Shown here piece after piece: positions 48,707 to 59,603 of a stretch of 64,000 bases of DNA. This stretch comes from Pseudomonas faucium (GTDB lineage: Bacteria > Pseudomonadota > Gammaproteobacteria > Pseudomonadales > Pseudomonadaceae), in the NCBI RefSeq assembly GCF_021602585.1, contig NZ_BQIP01000007.1, forward strand, positions 62,001-126,000. The letters run 5' to 3'. The notes beneath the pieces were generated by a model that worked only from the letters and a program-made list of their open reading frames with translations, was not told the DNA's origin and searched no databases. The position numbers and the translations under genes were made by a program. The stretch's first letter is position 1, and each line of letters opens with the position of its first letter.

Positions 48707-50607
48707 ACCAGGACCTCGGCCAGGTTGCCTTTGGTTTCCAGCCAGTTCTTGCGATCGCCTGCGCGCTTCTTGGCCAGCAGCATGTCCATGATCTCGGTGG
48801 TGCCCGGCAGGTCGTCCAGGGTCAGCTGGACCAGGCGCCGGGTGTTCGGGTCCATGGTGGTTTCACGCAGCTGCGGCGGGTTCATCTCGCCCAGGCCCTT
48901 GAATCGCGTGACCTGTGGCTTACCGCGCTTCTTCTCGGCGACCAACCGGTCAAGGATGCCGTCGCGCTCGGCTTCGTCGAGCGCGTAGTAGATTTCCTTG
49001 CCCAGGTCGATGCGGTACAGCGGCGGCATGGCGACATACACGTGGCCGGCTTCCACCAGCGGGCGGAAGTGCTGGACGAACAGGGCGCACAGCAGGGTGG
49101 CGATGTGCAGGCCGTCGGAGTCGGCGTCGGCGAGGATGCAGATCTTGCCGTAGCGCAGCTGCGACAGGTCGGCGGCGCCAGGGTCGACACCGATGGCCAC
49201 GGCAATGTTGTGCACTTCCTGGCTGGCCAGCACTTCGCCGCCGTCCACTTCCCAGGTGTTGAGGATCTTGCCGCGCAGCGGCAGGATCGCCTGGAACTCC
49301 TTGTCCCGTGCTTGCTTGGCCGAACCACCGGCGGAGTCGCCCTCGACCAGGAACAGCTCGGCGCGCATCGGGTCCTGCCCGGCGCAGTCGGCCAGCTTGC
49401 CCGGCAACGCCGGGCCCTGGGTGATGCGCTTGCGCTCGACCTTCTTGCTCGCCTTCAGGCGGCGCCCGGCGTTGCTGATGGCCAGCTCTGCCAGCTGCAT
49501 GCCCACTTCGGGGTGGCCGTTGAGCCACAGGCTGAAAGCGTCCTTGACCACGCCCGAAACGAAGGCCGCGGCCTCGCGGGACGACAGGCGTTCCTTGGTC
49601 TGCCCGGAGAATTGCGGCTCCTGCATCTTCATCGAGAGCACGAAGGTGATGCGTTCCCAGACGTCTTCCGGCGCCAGCTTCACCCCACGCGGCAGCAGGT
49701 TGCGGAACTCGCAGAATTCGCGCATCGCATCCAGAAGGCCCTGGCGCAGGCCGTTGACGTGGGTACCGCCCTGGGCGGTGGGGATCAGGTTGACGTAGCT
49801 TTCCTGAACGCTGTCGCCACCTTCGGGCAGCCACAGCAAGGCCCAGTCCACGGCCTCCTTGTTGCCGGCCAGGCTGCCGCAGAACGGCTCGTCGGGCAGG
49901 CGCAGGAACTCGCTGACCGAGTCGACCAGGTAGGAGCGCAGGCCATCCTCGTAGTGCCACTCGACCTTCTCGCCGCTGGCCTTGTCCTCGAAGCTCACCA
50001 ACAGGCCCGGGCACAGCACGGCCTTGGCCTTGAGCACGTGCTTGAGGCGGCTGATGGAGAATTTCGGCGAATCGAAATACTTCGGGTCCGGGCTGAAGTA
50101 CACGCTGGTGCCGGTGTTGCGCTTGCCGACGCTGCCGACCACTTCCAGCTCGCTGGCCTTGAAGCCGTCGGCGAAGGTCATCTGGTACTCGTTGCCGTCG
50201 CGCTTGACGCGCACGCGCACTTGGGTCGACAGGGCGTTGACCACCGAGATGCCGACGCCGTGCAGGCCGCCGGAGAACTGGTAGTTCTTGTTGGAGAACT
50301 TGCCGCCGGCGTGCAGCTTGGTGAGGATCAGCTCGACACCCGACACGCCTTCTTCGGGGTGGATATCCACCGGCATGCCGCGGCCGTCGTCGCTGACTTC
50401 CAGCGAGTGGTCGGCATGCAGGATGACCTGGACCGACCGGGCGTGGCCGGCCAGGGCTTCGTCGACGCTGTTGTCGATGACTTCCTGGGCCAGGTGGTTC
50501 GGCCGGCTGGTATCGGTGTACATGCCCGGCCGCTTGCGGACCGGGTCAAGGCCCGAGAGGACTTCGATGGCGTCTGCGTTATAGGCGCTAGCGCTGGGAT
50601 TGGCCAT
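48703..50607 (-). CDS. parE: DNA topoisomerase IV subunit B
   Basis: ATPase subunit of topoisomerase IV. It is 634 residues. GHKL motifs: VLSGLDPVRKRPGMYTDTS, EVIDNSVDEALAGHA, DDGRGMPVDIHPEEGVSG and GGLHGVGISVVNALS. TOPRIM motif ELFLVEGDSAGGSAKQARD (about 420-440), and ILADADSDGLHIATLL. Its start context is ordinary. It sits 35 nt downstream of yqiA, matching the enterobacterial cpdA-yqiA-parE order. Confidence 0.98.
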   Translation of the reverse strand: MANPSASAYNADAIEVLSGLDPVRKRPGMYTDTSRPNHLAQEVIDNSVDEALAGHARSVQVILHADHSLEVSDDGRGMPVDIHPEEGVSGVELILTKLHAGGKFSNKNYQFSGGLHGVGISVVNALSTQVRVRVKRDGNEYQMTFADGFKASELEVVGSVGKRNTGTSVYFSPDPKYFDSPKFSISRLKHVLKAKAVLCPGLLVSFEDKASGEKVEWHYEDGLRSYLVDSVSEFLRLPDEPFCGSLAGNKEAVDWALLWLPEGGDSVQESYVNLIPTAQGGTHVNGLRQGLLDAMREFCEFRNLLPRGVKLAPEDVWERITFVLSMKMQEPQFSGQTKERLSSREAAAFVSGVVKDAFSLWLNGHPEVGMQLAELAISNAGRRLKASKKVERKRITQGPALPGKLADCAGQDPMRAELFLVEGDSAGGSAKQARDKEFQAILPLRGKILNTWEVDGGEVLASQEVHNIAVAIGVDPGAADLSQLRYGKICILADADSDGLHIATLLCALFVQHFRPLVEAGHVYVAMPPLYRIDLGKEIYYALDEAERDGILDRLVAEKKRGKPQVTRFKGLGEMNPPQLRETTMDPNTRRLVQLTLDDLPGTTEIMDMLLAKKRAGDRKNWLETKGNLAEVLV

Positions 50608-50642
50608 GGGTTCTCGTCGTCAGTCTGGTGAATGCGAAAAAA

Positions 50643-51251
50643 TCAAAATACAGAAAAATCGAGTGCCGCGTATTGCTGCCGGGCAACCCCGGCGAACGCC
50701 AGCAGGGCCGGCAGCTGCGTGGCAAAGCCCTGGTAGCTGTGGTCGCCACCGGCCTGGATGCGCAGGGCACAGGCTCGGTAATAGCGTTCGGCGTCGCGAT
50801 AGTCCAGGGTTTCATCGGCGGTCTGCAACCACACTTGATAGCGGCTGGGGTCTTTGAGTGCCGGCACTTCCAGTTCGGCCAACGCCTGCACATGGTCGTG
50901 GGTCAGCTCCCAGGTTTCACCGGTGTAGTGGTTACGCTGGCTGCCGAGATAGCCGTCGAAGCGCTTGTGCGGGGTGACTGCCGGGTTGACCAGCAGCGCC
51001 TTCAGGCCATGGCGCTCGGCCAGGTGGGTGGCATAGTAGCCGCCGAGCGAACTGCCGACCAGCAGCGGCGCACCCAGCTCGGCGATGGCCGCTTCGAGCT
51101 GGGCGATGGCCTGGCGCGGGTGATGGTGCAAGGCGGGCAGGCGCAGTTGGGCCGATAGCCCGAGCTGCTGCATCACGGCCTCTAGTTGGCGCGCCTTGGT
51201 AGACAGTGGAGAGCTGTTGAAGCCATGGATATAGAGGATGGAACCCGACAT
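50643..51251 (-). CDS. yqiA: YqiA family esterase
   Basis: Alpha/beta-hydrolase of the UPF0227/YqiA family, 202 residues, with esterase activity reported for E. coli YqiA. The protein opens ILYIHGFNSSPLSTKARQ. The nucleophile elbow is LLVGSSLGGYYATHLAERH, with the catalytic Ser near 68. The C-terminal His is in AGGDHSYQGF and the Asp is probably in QTADETLDYRD. The natural substrate is unknown. It is between cpdA and parE; a REP doublet separates it from cpdA. Confidence 0.94.
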   Translation of the reverse strand: MSGSILYIHGFNSSPLSTKARQLEAVMQQLGLSAQLRLPALHHHPRQAIAQLEAAIAELGAPLLVGSSLGGYYATHLAERHGLKALLVNPAVTPHKRFDGYLGSQRNHYTGETWELTHDHVQALAELEVPALKDPSRYQVWLQTADETLDYRDAERYYRACALRIQAGGDHSYQGFATQLPALLAFAGVARQQYAALDFSVF

Positions 51252-51371
51252 GCTGCCCCCGGAATCTTAGGCTTCGCGCCCGTGGGTGCGGGCGCAGGGA
51301 TGCGCAGTGTAGCGTGTTCGCCGGGTTTTGGCGCCGCGCCAGGTTTTTCGCAACAATTTCAGCGGTGCCTT

Positions 51372-51441
51372 GCGCCCCAATCGCCGGCAAGCCGGCTCTC
51401 ACTGGGCCTTCATGTGGGAGCCGGCTTGCCGGCGATTGGGC
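51372..51441. repeat. REP doublet (GCCGGCAAGCCGGC family)
   Basis: Inverted pair with a short spacer between cpdA and yqiA, which are transcribed in the same direction. The left unit has CTCTCAC instead of CTCCCAC. It interrupts an otherwise compact operon. Confidence 0.9.
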
Positions 51442-51461
51442 TGCGCAGAAGCCCCAGTTTC

Positions 51462-52265
51462 TCAATACCCCGGGCTGTCAAAGTCGAGCCTGACCTCGAA
51501 GTCCGTCGCTCGCTCCACCCCGGTTTCCAAACGCCCGTCCGCATGCAGGCGCAGCCACCGATACCCCGGCTGCTCCTCGCTCACCTTGAAGTCCTCGCTG
51601 CGCGCCGCGAACTGGATGCAGGTGGACGGCGTGGCCAGCAGGCGCAGGCCATCGCGCACTTCGTCCCATGGCTGGTGGATATGCCCCCAGAGCAAGGCCT
51701 TCACCTGTGGATAACCCGCCAGCCGCTGCATCAGCTCATCGGCATTGCGCAGGCCGATCGGCGCGATCCAGGCGCAACCGATATCCACCGGCTGGTGGTG
51801 GCAGCACACCAAGCAATGCCGCTCACCTGCCGTTGCCAGGGCCTCGTCGAGCACGGCCAACTGGTCCTGCGCAAGCAGCCCATGGGTCGCCCCGAGCACG
51901 GCCGTGTTGAGCATCACCACGCGCCAGCCACCCACGTCGGTCACTGCCTGCACCAGTTGCGGCGCCACCTCGGCCATCACCCGCGCCTCGTCATGGTTGC
52001 CCGGCAACCAGCGTGCAGGCGCCCCCAGCCCGGCGGTCAGATCACGAAATGCCTGGTAGGACGCGACACTGGCGTCCTGGGACAGGTCCCCCGTGCACAG
52101 CAGCAGGTCGATACGCGGCTGCTCGCGCCGCACCTGGTCGATCACGTGGCGCAGGCTGTCGCGGGTGTTCAGGCCCAGCAGCGTGCCCGCCGGGTCGGCG
52201 AACAGGTGAGCGTCGGTCAGTTGCACCACATGCACGGGTGCCGGGGAAGGGTCTGGGTGCGGCAA
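51462..52265 (-). CDS. cpdA: 3',5'-cyclic-AMP phosphodiesterase CpdA
   Basis: Calcineurin-type metallophosphoesterase that lowers cAMP. It is 267 residues. Metal-binding motifs in order: QLTDAHLFADPAG (DxH), CTGDLSQDAS (GDxxxD), PGNHDEAR (GNHD), CCHHQP, and GHIHQPWDE (GHxH). The start is TTG 52265 (MPHPDPSP) with AGGAG 7 nt upstream; no in-frame ATG precedes the conserved region. It is in the nudF-DUF1249-cpdA-yqiA-parE order known in enterobacteria. Confidence 0.95.
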   Translation of the reverse strand: MPHPDPSPAPVHVVQLTDAHLFADPAGTLLGLNTRDSLRHVIDQVRREQPRIDLLLCTGDLSQDASVASYQAFRDLTAGLGAPARWLPGNHDEARVMAEVAPQLVQAVTDVGGWRVVMLNTAVLGATHGLLAQDQLAVLDEALATAGERHCLVCCHHQPVDIGCAWIAPIGLRNADELMQRLAGYPQVKALLWGHIHQPWDEVRDGLRLLATPSTCIQFAARSEDFKVSEEQPGYRWLRLHADGRLETGVERATDFEVRLDFDSPGY

Positions 52266-52350
52266 CGGCCGTCTCCTCGAGCGGATTCAGCGGGAATTAT
52301 GGCGCTGCAGCCGCGCCGCGCAAACCGTCGAAGCAGACTGCCGTCACATT

Positions 52351-52803
52351 TCAGCGCACACTTGCCAGTTCGTGGCCGCAGGCCAGGCAGTGGCTCAGCC
52401 ATTCGCCGAGGAACAGGTTGAGCTGGGCTTTCTCGTCCGGCTGGTGCATCGCTTCGTTGGGATACGGGTAGATGCTGCGCAGGCGCCGGGTGTGCTCGGC
52501 GCTGACCACTTCGGCCATGCGCGCATCGTGGTACACCTGCACTTCCAGGTGCGGCACCGGCAGCCAGGGCAGGCTGTGCTCCTGGCGCACCCGCAAGGTG
52601 GTGGTGTAGGGGCAGGCCAGCAACACGTCGAGCACCAGCACGCCCAGCATCTGGTCGCCCTGGGTCATGCCGATGCGTCGCGAACTCTGGGTGGTGCGCA
52701 TGTCGGGCAGCAGGCGCATGAGCCGGGCATAGTTGGCCTCGCAGGCTGCTTGCAGCCCGGCCAGGTCGACCCGATAACGCTCACGCAGCAGGTTCACTTC
52801 CAC
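52351..52803 (-). CDS. DUF1249 family protein (YqiB-like)
   Basis: 150 residues, family DUF1249, of unknown function. Recognisable segments are CEANYARLMRLLPDM, HLEVQVYHDARMAEVVSAEH and YPNEAMHQPDEKAQLNLFLG, the latter the most conserved part of the family. The start is GTG 52803 or GTG 52797; the GAGG site sits 3 or 9 nt upstream respectively, so the second may be used. It overlaps nudF by 10 nt and is probably translationally coupled. Confidence 0.9.
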   Translation of the reverse strand: MEVNLLRERYRVDLAGLQAACEANYARLMRLLPDMRTTQSSRRIGMTQGDQMLGVLVLDVLLACPYTTTLRVRQEHSLPWLPVPHLEVQVYHDARMAEVVSAEHTRRLRSIYPYPNEAMHQPDEKAQLNLFLGEWLSHCLACGHELASVR

Positions 52804-53411
52804 ATACCTCGGACTTCATCGCGGTTCAGGGCCAGCCATTGCAGGCCGATGATGGTCGCCGCATTGCAGATGCGCCCGTCGCGCACGGCTTGCAGGGCAT
52901 CCTCGAACGACCACACGCGTACCCGGATGTCCTCGCCCTCCTCCTCCAGGCCATGCAGGCCACCGGCGCCTTCGCTGGTGCAGCGCCCGAGGAACAGGTG
53001 CACGTATTCATCACTGCCGCCCGGCGAGGGGAAATAACGCGTCATCGGCCACAGGGCACTGAAAGTCAGGCCGGCTTCTTCCTCGGCTTCACGGTGGGCC
53101 ACTTCTTCCGGTTGCTCGTCCTTGTCGATCAGCCCGGCGACCATCTCGATCAGCCAGGGGTTGCCGACCTTGTCCAGCGCACCCACCCGAAACTGCTCGA
53201 TCAGCACCACTTCATCGCGCTGCGGATCGTAGGGCAGCACGCACACGGCGTCGTGCCGCACGAACAGCTCACGGCTGATCTCGCGGCCCATGCCGCCAGC
53301 GAACAGCTCGTGGCGCAGGCGCAGCTTGTCGAGCTTGTAGAAGCCCTGGAAGCAATTGGCCCGCTCGATGATCTCGAAGCCCTTGGGCACTGAATTGAAC
53401 GCGTCTGACAT
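52794..53411 (-). CDS. nudF: ADP-ribose pyrophosphatase (Nudix)
   Basis: Hydrolyses ADP-ribose to AMP and ribose 5-phosphate. It is 205 residues. A perfect Nudix box: GLIDKD-E-QPEEVAH-REAEEEAGL (about residues 92-114). Family pieces: DAVCVLPYDPQRDEVVLIEQ, NPWLIEMVAGLID and RYFPSPGGSDEYVHLFLG. ATG 53411 has AGGA 5 nt upstream; an ATG 12 nt earlier has its Shine-Dalgarno sequence too close. It is first gene of the topoisomerase IV cluster. Confidence 0.96.
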   Translation of the reverse strand: MSDAFNSVPKGFEIIERANCFQGFYKLDKLRLRHELFAGGMGREISRELFVRHDAVCVLPYDPQRDEVVLIEQFRVGALDKVGNPWLIEMVAGLIDKDEQPEEVAHREAEEEAGLTFSALWPMTRYFPSPGGSDEYVHLFLGRCTSEGAGGLHGLEEEGEDIRVRVWSFEDALQAVRDGRICNAATIIGLQWLALNRDEVRGMWK

Positions 53412-53596
53412 GGAAATCCTCATTACCTCAACTACCGCTTCGCGCCATCCTACTCTGCACGCCTGCCGGTTTCATCCCTTTCCGGCAACCGTTCGCCCAG
53501 TCGGGACAGCACGCCTTCTCTCTGTTAGCTTAGTGGCGAACTGAAGGCCGCGCAGACGGTCAAAGGCCGACTTTTCCCTGTTCTGCAAGGATCATC

Positions 53597-54343
53597 ATGA
53601 CACTTGTCAAACTGACTTCCGTGGCGGTGCTGGCCTTGGCCCTGGGGGCCTGCCAGAGCCTGTTCACACCCAACTACCGCGCCCCGCTCGAGGTCAAGCG
53701 CGACGCCTGGGAGCACATCAAACCTGGCTGCAGCGCCAGTGACTGCCCCCTGGTGAACATCGACACCGTGCACTTCCCGGCCCTGCCAAAACTCGACGCC
53801 ATCGTCGAGAAGCGCCTGCTGCAGCTCACCGAAGACAACCAGCATGGCACCGCGCCGGCCACCTTGCAGGCCTACGAGCAGCAGTACCTGGCCAATGCCG
53901 ACAAGCGCAACAGCAGCTACCTGCAAGCCAAGGTACGCGAGCAGCATGACGGCCTGGTGATCGTCGAACTGTCGAGCTACCTCGACAGCGGCGGCGCCCA
54001 CGGCATGCCTGGGCGTGCCTTCATCAACTATTCGCGCAAGCAGGACAAGGTGCTGACCCTGCAGGACATGCTGGTGCCGGGCCAGGAAGACACCTTCTGG
54101 AAGACCGTGGAAGAATCCCACCGCGCCTGGCTGATCAGCGTGGGCATGGACAAGGACGCCGAGTTCGTCAAGACCTGGCCGTTCCAGAAGTCCCCGCACA
54201 TCGCCCTCACCTACGGCGCGGTAGTGGTCAAGTACGAGGTCTACACCATCGCGCCCTATTCCATGGGCCACGTGGAGCTCAAGATCCCCTACCCGCGCCT
54301 GAACGGCGTGCTCAAGCCTGAACTGTTTCCCGGCCGCGGCTGA
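53597..54343 (+). CDS. RsiV/DUF3298-type lipoprotein
   Basis: 248 residues. The lipoprotein signal VLALALGACQS has the lipobox Cys at about 19. The C-terminal half fits DUF3298/RsiV: YLDSGGAHGMPGRAFINYSR, LTLQDMLVPGQEDTFW, FQKSPHIALTYGAVVVKYEV and YTIAPYSMGHVELKIPY. In Bacillus this domain binds lysozyme in the anti-sigma factor RsiV; no sigma factor gene is adjacent here and there is no N-terminal anti-sigma domain. AAGGA lies 9 nt upstream. Its last 32 nt overlap the end of cytX on the other strand. Confidence 0.87.
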   Translation: MTLVKLTSVAVLALALGACQSLFTPNYRAPLEVKRDAWEHIKPGCSASDCPLVNIDTVHFPALPKLDAIVEKRLLQLTEDNQHGTAPATLQAYEQQYLANADKRNSSYLQAKVREQHDGLVIVELSSYLDSGGAHGMPGRAFINYSRKQDKVLTLQDMLVPGQEDTFWKTVEESHRAWLISVGMDKDAEFVKTWPFQKSPHIALTYGAVVVKYEVYTIAPYSMGHVELKIPYPRLNGVLKPELFPGRG

Positions 54344-55595
54344 AGCTCAGTAGCGCATGCAGCCCACCTGCCAGCAGCAGTGCTGGCAGGGTCGCACCCA
54401 GCGACGGCGCCTGCGCGGCGATCAGGTGATAGACCGCAACACCCACCACCCAGGCCAGCAGCGCCTGCCAGTGCAGCCCGTCGATCTGTGCCGGGGCACG
54501 GCGGCGGCGCACCAGGTAGTGGTCCACCAGCACCACGCCGAACAACGGCGCGAACACCGAACCGATCAGCAGCAGGAAGTTCTCGTACTGCGCCAGCGGC
54601 GCCAGCAGGGCGATCAAGGTGCACAGCACGCCGATGGCCAGGGCCAGGTGCTCGACCTTCACCGGCACCAGCAGGCCGCTGGAAACGGCAGCCGAATGGA
54701 TATCGGCAAAGGCCTTTTCCGACTCGTCCAGCAGAATCAGCAGCAACGGGATGCCCATGCCGGCGCCCGCCAGGGCCAGCAGCAAGGCATTGACCTCGCC
54801 GCTCGGGGCAAAGGCCAGGGTGTAGGCCACGCCCAGGCTCATCAGCCAGGTATTGCCAATGAAGTAGCCCAGCACGGTGCCGCCGAACACGCGCTTGGCA
54901 CTGCTGGCAAAACGCGAGTAGTCGGCGATCAGCGGCAGCCACGACAGGGGCATGGCGATGACGATGTCAAAGCCCACGGCCAGCGACATCGAACCATCGC
55001 CACCGCGGTTCCACAATTGGGCCAGGTCGGCCTTGGCGAACAGGTTCCAGGTCAGCCACAGGCAAGCGCCCATCAGCACCCAGATGCCCCACTTGCGCAG
55101 GATCTTGCGCACGAAGGCCAATGGCCCACTGACCGCCAGCAGGGTAGCCAGGCCGCCGAAGCACAGGGTCCAGAGCATCGGGCTGTTCCACAGGCTGTGT
55201 TCGCCGAAGGTGCGCGCGCCCAGCAGGCTGGCGGCGTCACGCATGACGATGATTTCGAACGCGCCCCAGCCCACCAGTTGCAGCAGATTGAGCAGCGCCG
55301 GCAGGCGTGCGCCGTGGCGGCCCAGGCTCAGGCGCAGGGTGGCCATGGCCGAGAGGCCGGTGTCACTGCCGATCACGCCGGCGGCGCCCAGCAGCAGTAC
55401 GCCCACGCCCGTGCCCAGGGCGATGGCCAGCACCGCGCCGGCCAGGCCCAGGCCGGGGGCGAGCATGGCGCCCACTTGCAGGACCATCAGGCCGATGCCG
55501 AGGGAGAACCATAGGGAGAACAGGTCGCGGGCGCCGAACGGGCGCTGGCTTGAAGGGACCGGGTGGTCGGGGGAAAAGTGGCTGGGGGTGGTCAT
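54312..55595 (-). CDS. cytX: Putative hydroxymethylpyrimidine transporter CytX (NCS1 family)
   Basis: NCS1 purine/pyrimidine-type permease of 427 residues with about 12 membrane segments. The family N-terminal signature FGARDLFSLWFSLGIGLMVL and the PLIADYSRFASSAKRVFGG loop are typical of the CytX subgroup. Its position downstream of thiC, on the same strand, supports import of the thiamine pyrimidine precursor HMP. ATG 55595 is chosen from family similarity (MTTPSHFSPDHPV); the Shine-Dalgarno sequence is weak. A REP doublet lies between it and thiC. CodB-like cytosine transport is the alternative. Confidence 0.85.
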   Translation of the reverse strand: MTTPSHFSPDHPVPSSQRPFGARDLFSLWFSLGIGLMVLQVGAMLAPGLGLAGAVLAIALGTGVGVLLLGAAGVIGSDTGLSAMATLRLSLGRHGARLPALLNLLQLVGWGAFEIIVMRDAASLLGARTFGEHSLWNSPMLWTLCFGGLATLLAVSGPLAFVRKILRKWGIWVLMGACLWLTWNLFAKADLAQLWNRGGDGSMSLAVGFDIVIAMPLSWLPLIADYSRFASSAKRVFGGTVLGYFIGNTWLMSLGVAYTLAFAPSGEVNALLLALAGAGMGIPLLLILLDESEKAFADIHSAAVSSGLLVPVKVEHLALAIGVLCTLIALLAPLAQYENFLLLIGSVFAPLFGVVLVDHYLVRRRRAPAQIDGLHWQALLAWVVGVAVYHLIAAQAPSLGATLPALLLAGGLHALLSFSRGRETVQA

Positions 55596-55623
55596 GCTGA
55601 TTCGTGCTCGCCAGAAAAAGTAT

Positions 55624-55695
55624 TGGGGCCAATCGCCGGCAAGCCGGCTCCCACAGAAGGGTGTGGGAGCCGACTTGCCGGCGATGCGGTGCGCC
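55624..55695. repeat. REP doublet between thiC and cytX
   Basis: Inverted pair of the GCCGGCAAGCCGGC family with a very short spacer. The right unit has diverged (CCGACTTGCCGGC). It lies between two genes read in the same direction and may set their mRNA ratio. Confidence 0.9.
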
Positions 55696-55719
55696 GTGCG
55701 CACCGCCCGATTGTTGTTG

Positions 55720-57866
<2,147 letters not shown>

Positions 57867-58034
57867 AACATGCGCAGTCTAGACTGGAGTGGTCGGCTAA
57901 GCCAAGCGGGTAAAACGTAGCGATGATGAAAGGCGCACTCGGCGATTGTTGCCGACTGCTCACGGCACTACACTGGCCCGTCATTCGATACTCAACAGTT
58001 CAGAAATTACAATTTCGTACAAGGATTGCCTCTT

Positions 58035-59471
58035 ATGCTGCGCAAACTCTCACTGGCGATTGCCGTGTCTTGTGCGTCCAACGGAGTGGTCTGGGCAGCG
58101 GATGTGCCCACGACGGTGAAGACCGATCTGGTCAGCGTCTACCAGGAAGCGGTAGACAACAACGCCGATCTTGCTGCCGCCCGCGCCGATTATGGCGCCC
58201 GCCGCGAAGTGGTGCCCCAGGCCCGCGCCGGCCTGCTGCCGAACCTCTCGGCCGGTGCCGAGATGCTCAGCACGCGCACCAAGCTCGACGAGCCGTCGAC
58301 CACCAGCAACCGCAGTGGCAACTCGTGGAACGCCACCCTTTCGCAGCCGATCTTCCGCGCCGACCGCTGGTTCCAGCTGCAGGCAGCCGAGGCGGTCAAC
58401 GAGCAGGCGGCGCTGGAGCTGTCGGCGACCGAGCAGAACCTGATCCTGCAGACCGCGCAAAACTACTTCGCGGTGCTGCGCGCCCAGGACAACCTGGCCG
58501 CGACCAAGGCCGAGGAGGCCGCCTTCAAGCGCCAGCTCGACCAGTCCAATGAACGTTTCGATGTCGGCCTTTCCGACAAGACCGACGTGCTGCAGTCCCA
58601 GGCCAGCTACGACACCGCGCGCGCCAACCGGATCATCGCCGAGCGCCAGGTGCAGGATGCCTTCGAGGCGCTGGTCACGCTGACCAACCGCGAGTACAGC
58701 TCGATCCAGGGTGTGGTCCACACCTTGCCGATCCAGGTGCCCACCCCCAACGACGCCAAGGCCTGGGTGGAAACCGCCGGGCGCCAGAACCTCAACCTGC
58801 TGGCCACCAACCATGCCGTCGACGCCGCCGAGGAAACCCTGCGCCAGCGCAAGGCCGGGCACGCGCCGACCCTCGATGCGGTGGCCCGCTACGAGAAAGG
58901 CGACAACGACAACTTCGGCTTCAACAACCCCTCGCCCTTCCCCGGCCAGCGCTATGGCGGCGACGTTGAACAGACCAGCATCGGCCTGCAGCTGAATATC
59001 CCGATCTACAGCGGCGGCCTGATCAGCTCGCAGGTGCGCGAGGCCTATCAGCGCCTGAGCCAGAGCGAGCAGCAGCGCGAAAGCCTGCGCCGTCAGGTGG
59101 TGGAGAACACCCGCAACCTGCACCGCGCAGTGAACACCGACGTGGAGCAGGTGCAGGCACGCAAGCAATCGATCATTTCCAACCAGAGCGCACTGGAAGC
59201 GACCGAAATCGGCTACCAGGTCGGTACCCGCAATATCGTCGACGTGCTCGATGCCCAGCGCCAGCTGTACACGTCGGTGCGCGACTACAACAACAGCCGC
59301 TATGACTACATCCTCGACAACCTGAGCCTGAAGCAGGCCGCCGGCACCCTGAGCCCGCAGGATTTGATCGACCTCAAGCGCTACCTGAAGGCTGACTACA
59401 ACCCGGACAAGGACTTCCTGCCACCGGACCTGGCAGCCGCTGCCGCCAAGAACTTCGAGCGCAAACCCTAA
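58035..59471 (+). CDS. tolC: TolC family outer-membrane efflux/secretion channel
   Basis: Outer-membrane trimeric channel for efflux pumps and type I secretion. It is 478 residues. The signal peptide is about 1-21 (ends VVWA|ADVP). TolC repeats: YQEAVDNNADLAAARADYGA and, in the second half, the EIGYQVGTRNIVDVLDAQRQ segment. The NLNIPIYSGG-like strand is LQLNIPIYSGGLISSQVREA. ATG 58035 has AAGGA about 9 nt upstream. It stands alone, without adjacent pump genes, as E. coli tolC does. Confidence 0.95.
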   Translation: MLRKLSLAIAVSCASNGVVWAADVPTTVKTDLVSVYQEAVDNNADLAAARADYGARREVVPQARAGLLPNLSAGAEMLSTRTKLDEPSTTSNRSGNSWNATLSQPIFRADRWFQLQAAEAVNEQAALELSATEQNLILQTAQNYFAVLRAQDNLAATKAEEAAFKRQLDQSNERFDVGLSDKTDVLQSQASYDTARANRIIAERQVQDAFEALVTLTNREYSSIQGVVHTLPIQVPTPNDAKAWVETAGRQNLNLLATNHAVDAAEETLRQRKAGHAPTLDAVARYEKGDNDNFGFNNPSPFPGQRYGGDVEQTSIGLQLNIPIYSGGLISSQVREAYQRLSQSEQQRESLRRQVVENTRNLHRAVNTDVEQVQARKQSIISNQSALEATEIGYQVGTRNIVDVLDAQRQLYTSVRDYNNSRYDYILDNLSLKQAAGTLSPQDLIDLKRYLKADYNPDKDFLPPDLAAAAAKNFERKP

Positions 59472-59483
59472 GCTACCGGCTCG

Positions 59484-59509
59484 GCCCTGAAGGGGCGTCT
59501 CTTCAGGGC
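59484..59509 (+). terminator. Probable terminator after tolC
   Basis: GCCCTGAAG, 8-base loop, CTTCAGGGC, followed by TTGCCTAGCATTTC. The stem is perfect but the T-tract is poor. Confidence 0.6.
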
Positions 59510-59603
59510 TTGCCTAGCATTTCTGACAGTTACGCAGCTTTGCACTTCCTCCTACATTCGCCGAAAGCGTTCGCCAACATCGGCCAATGAGGATGGAAAG
59601 AAC

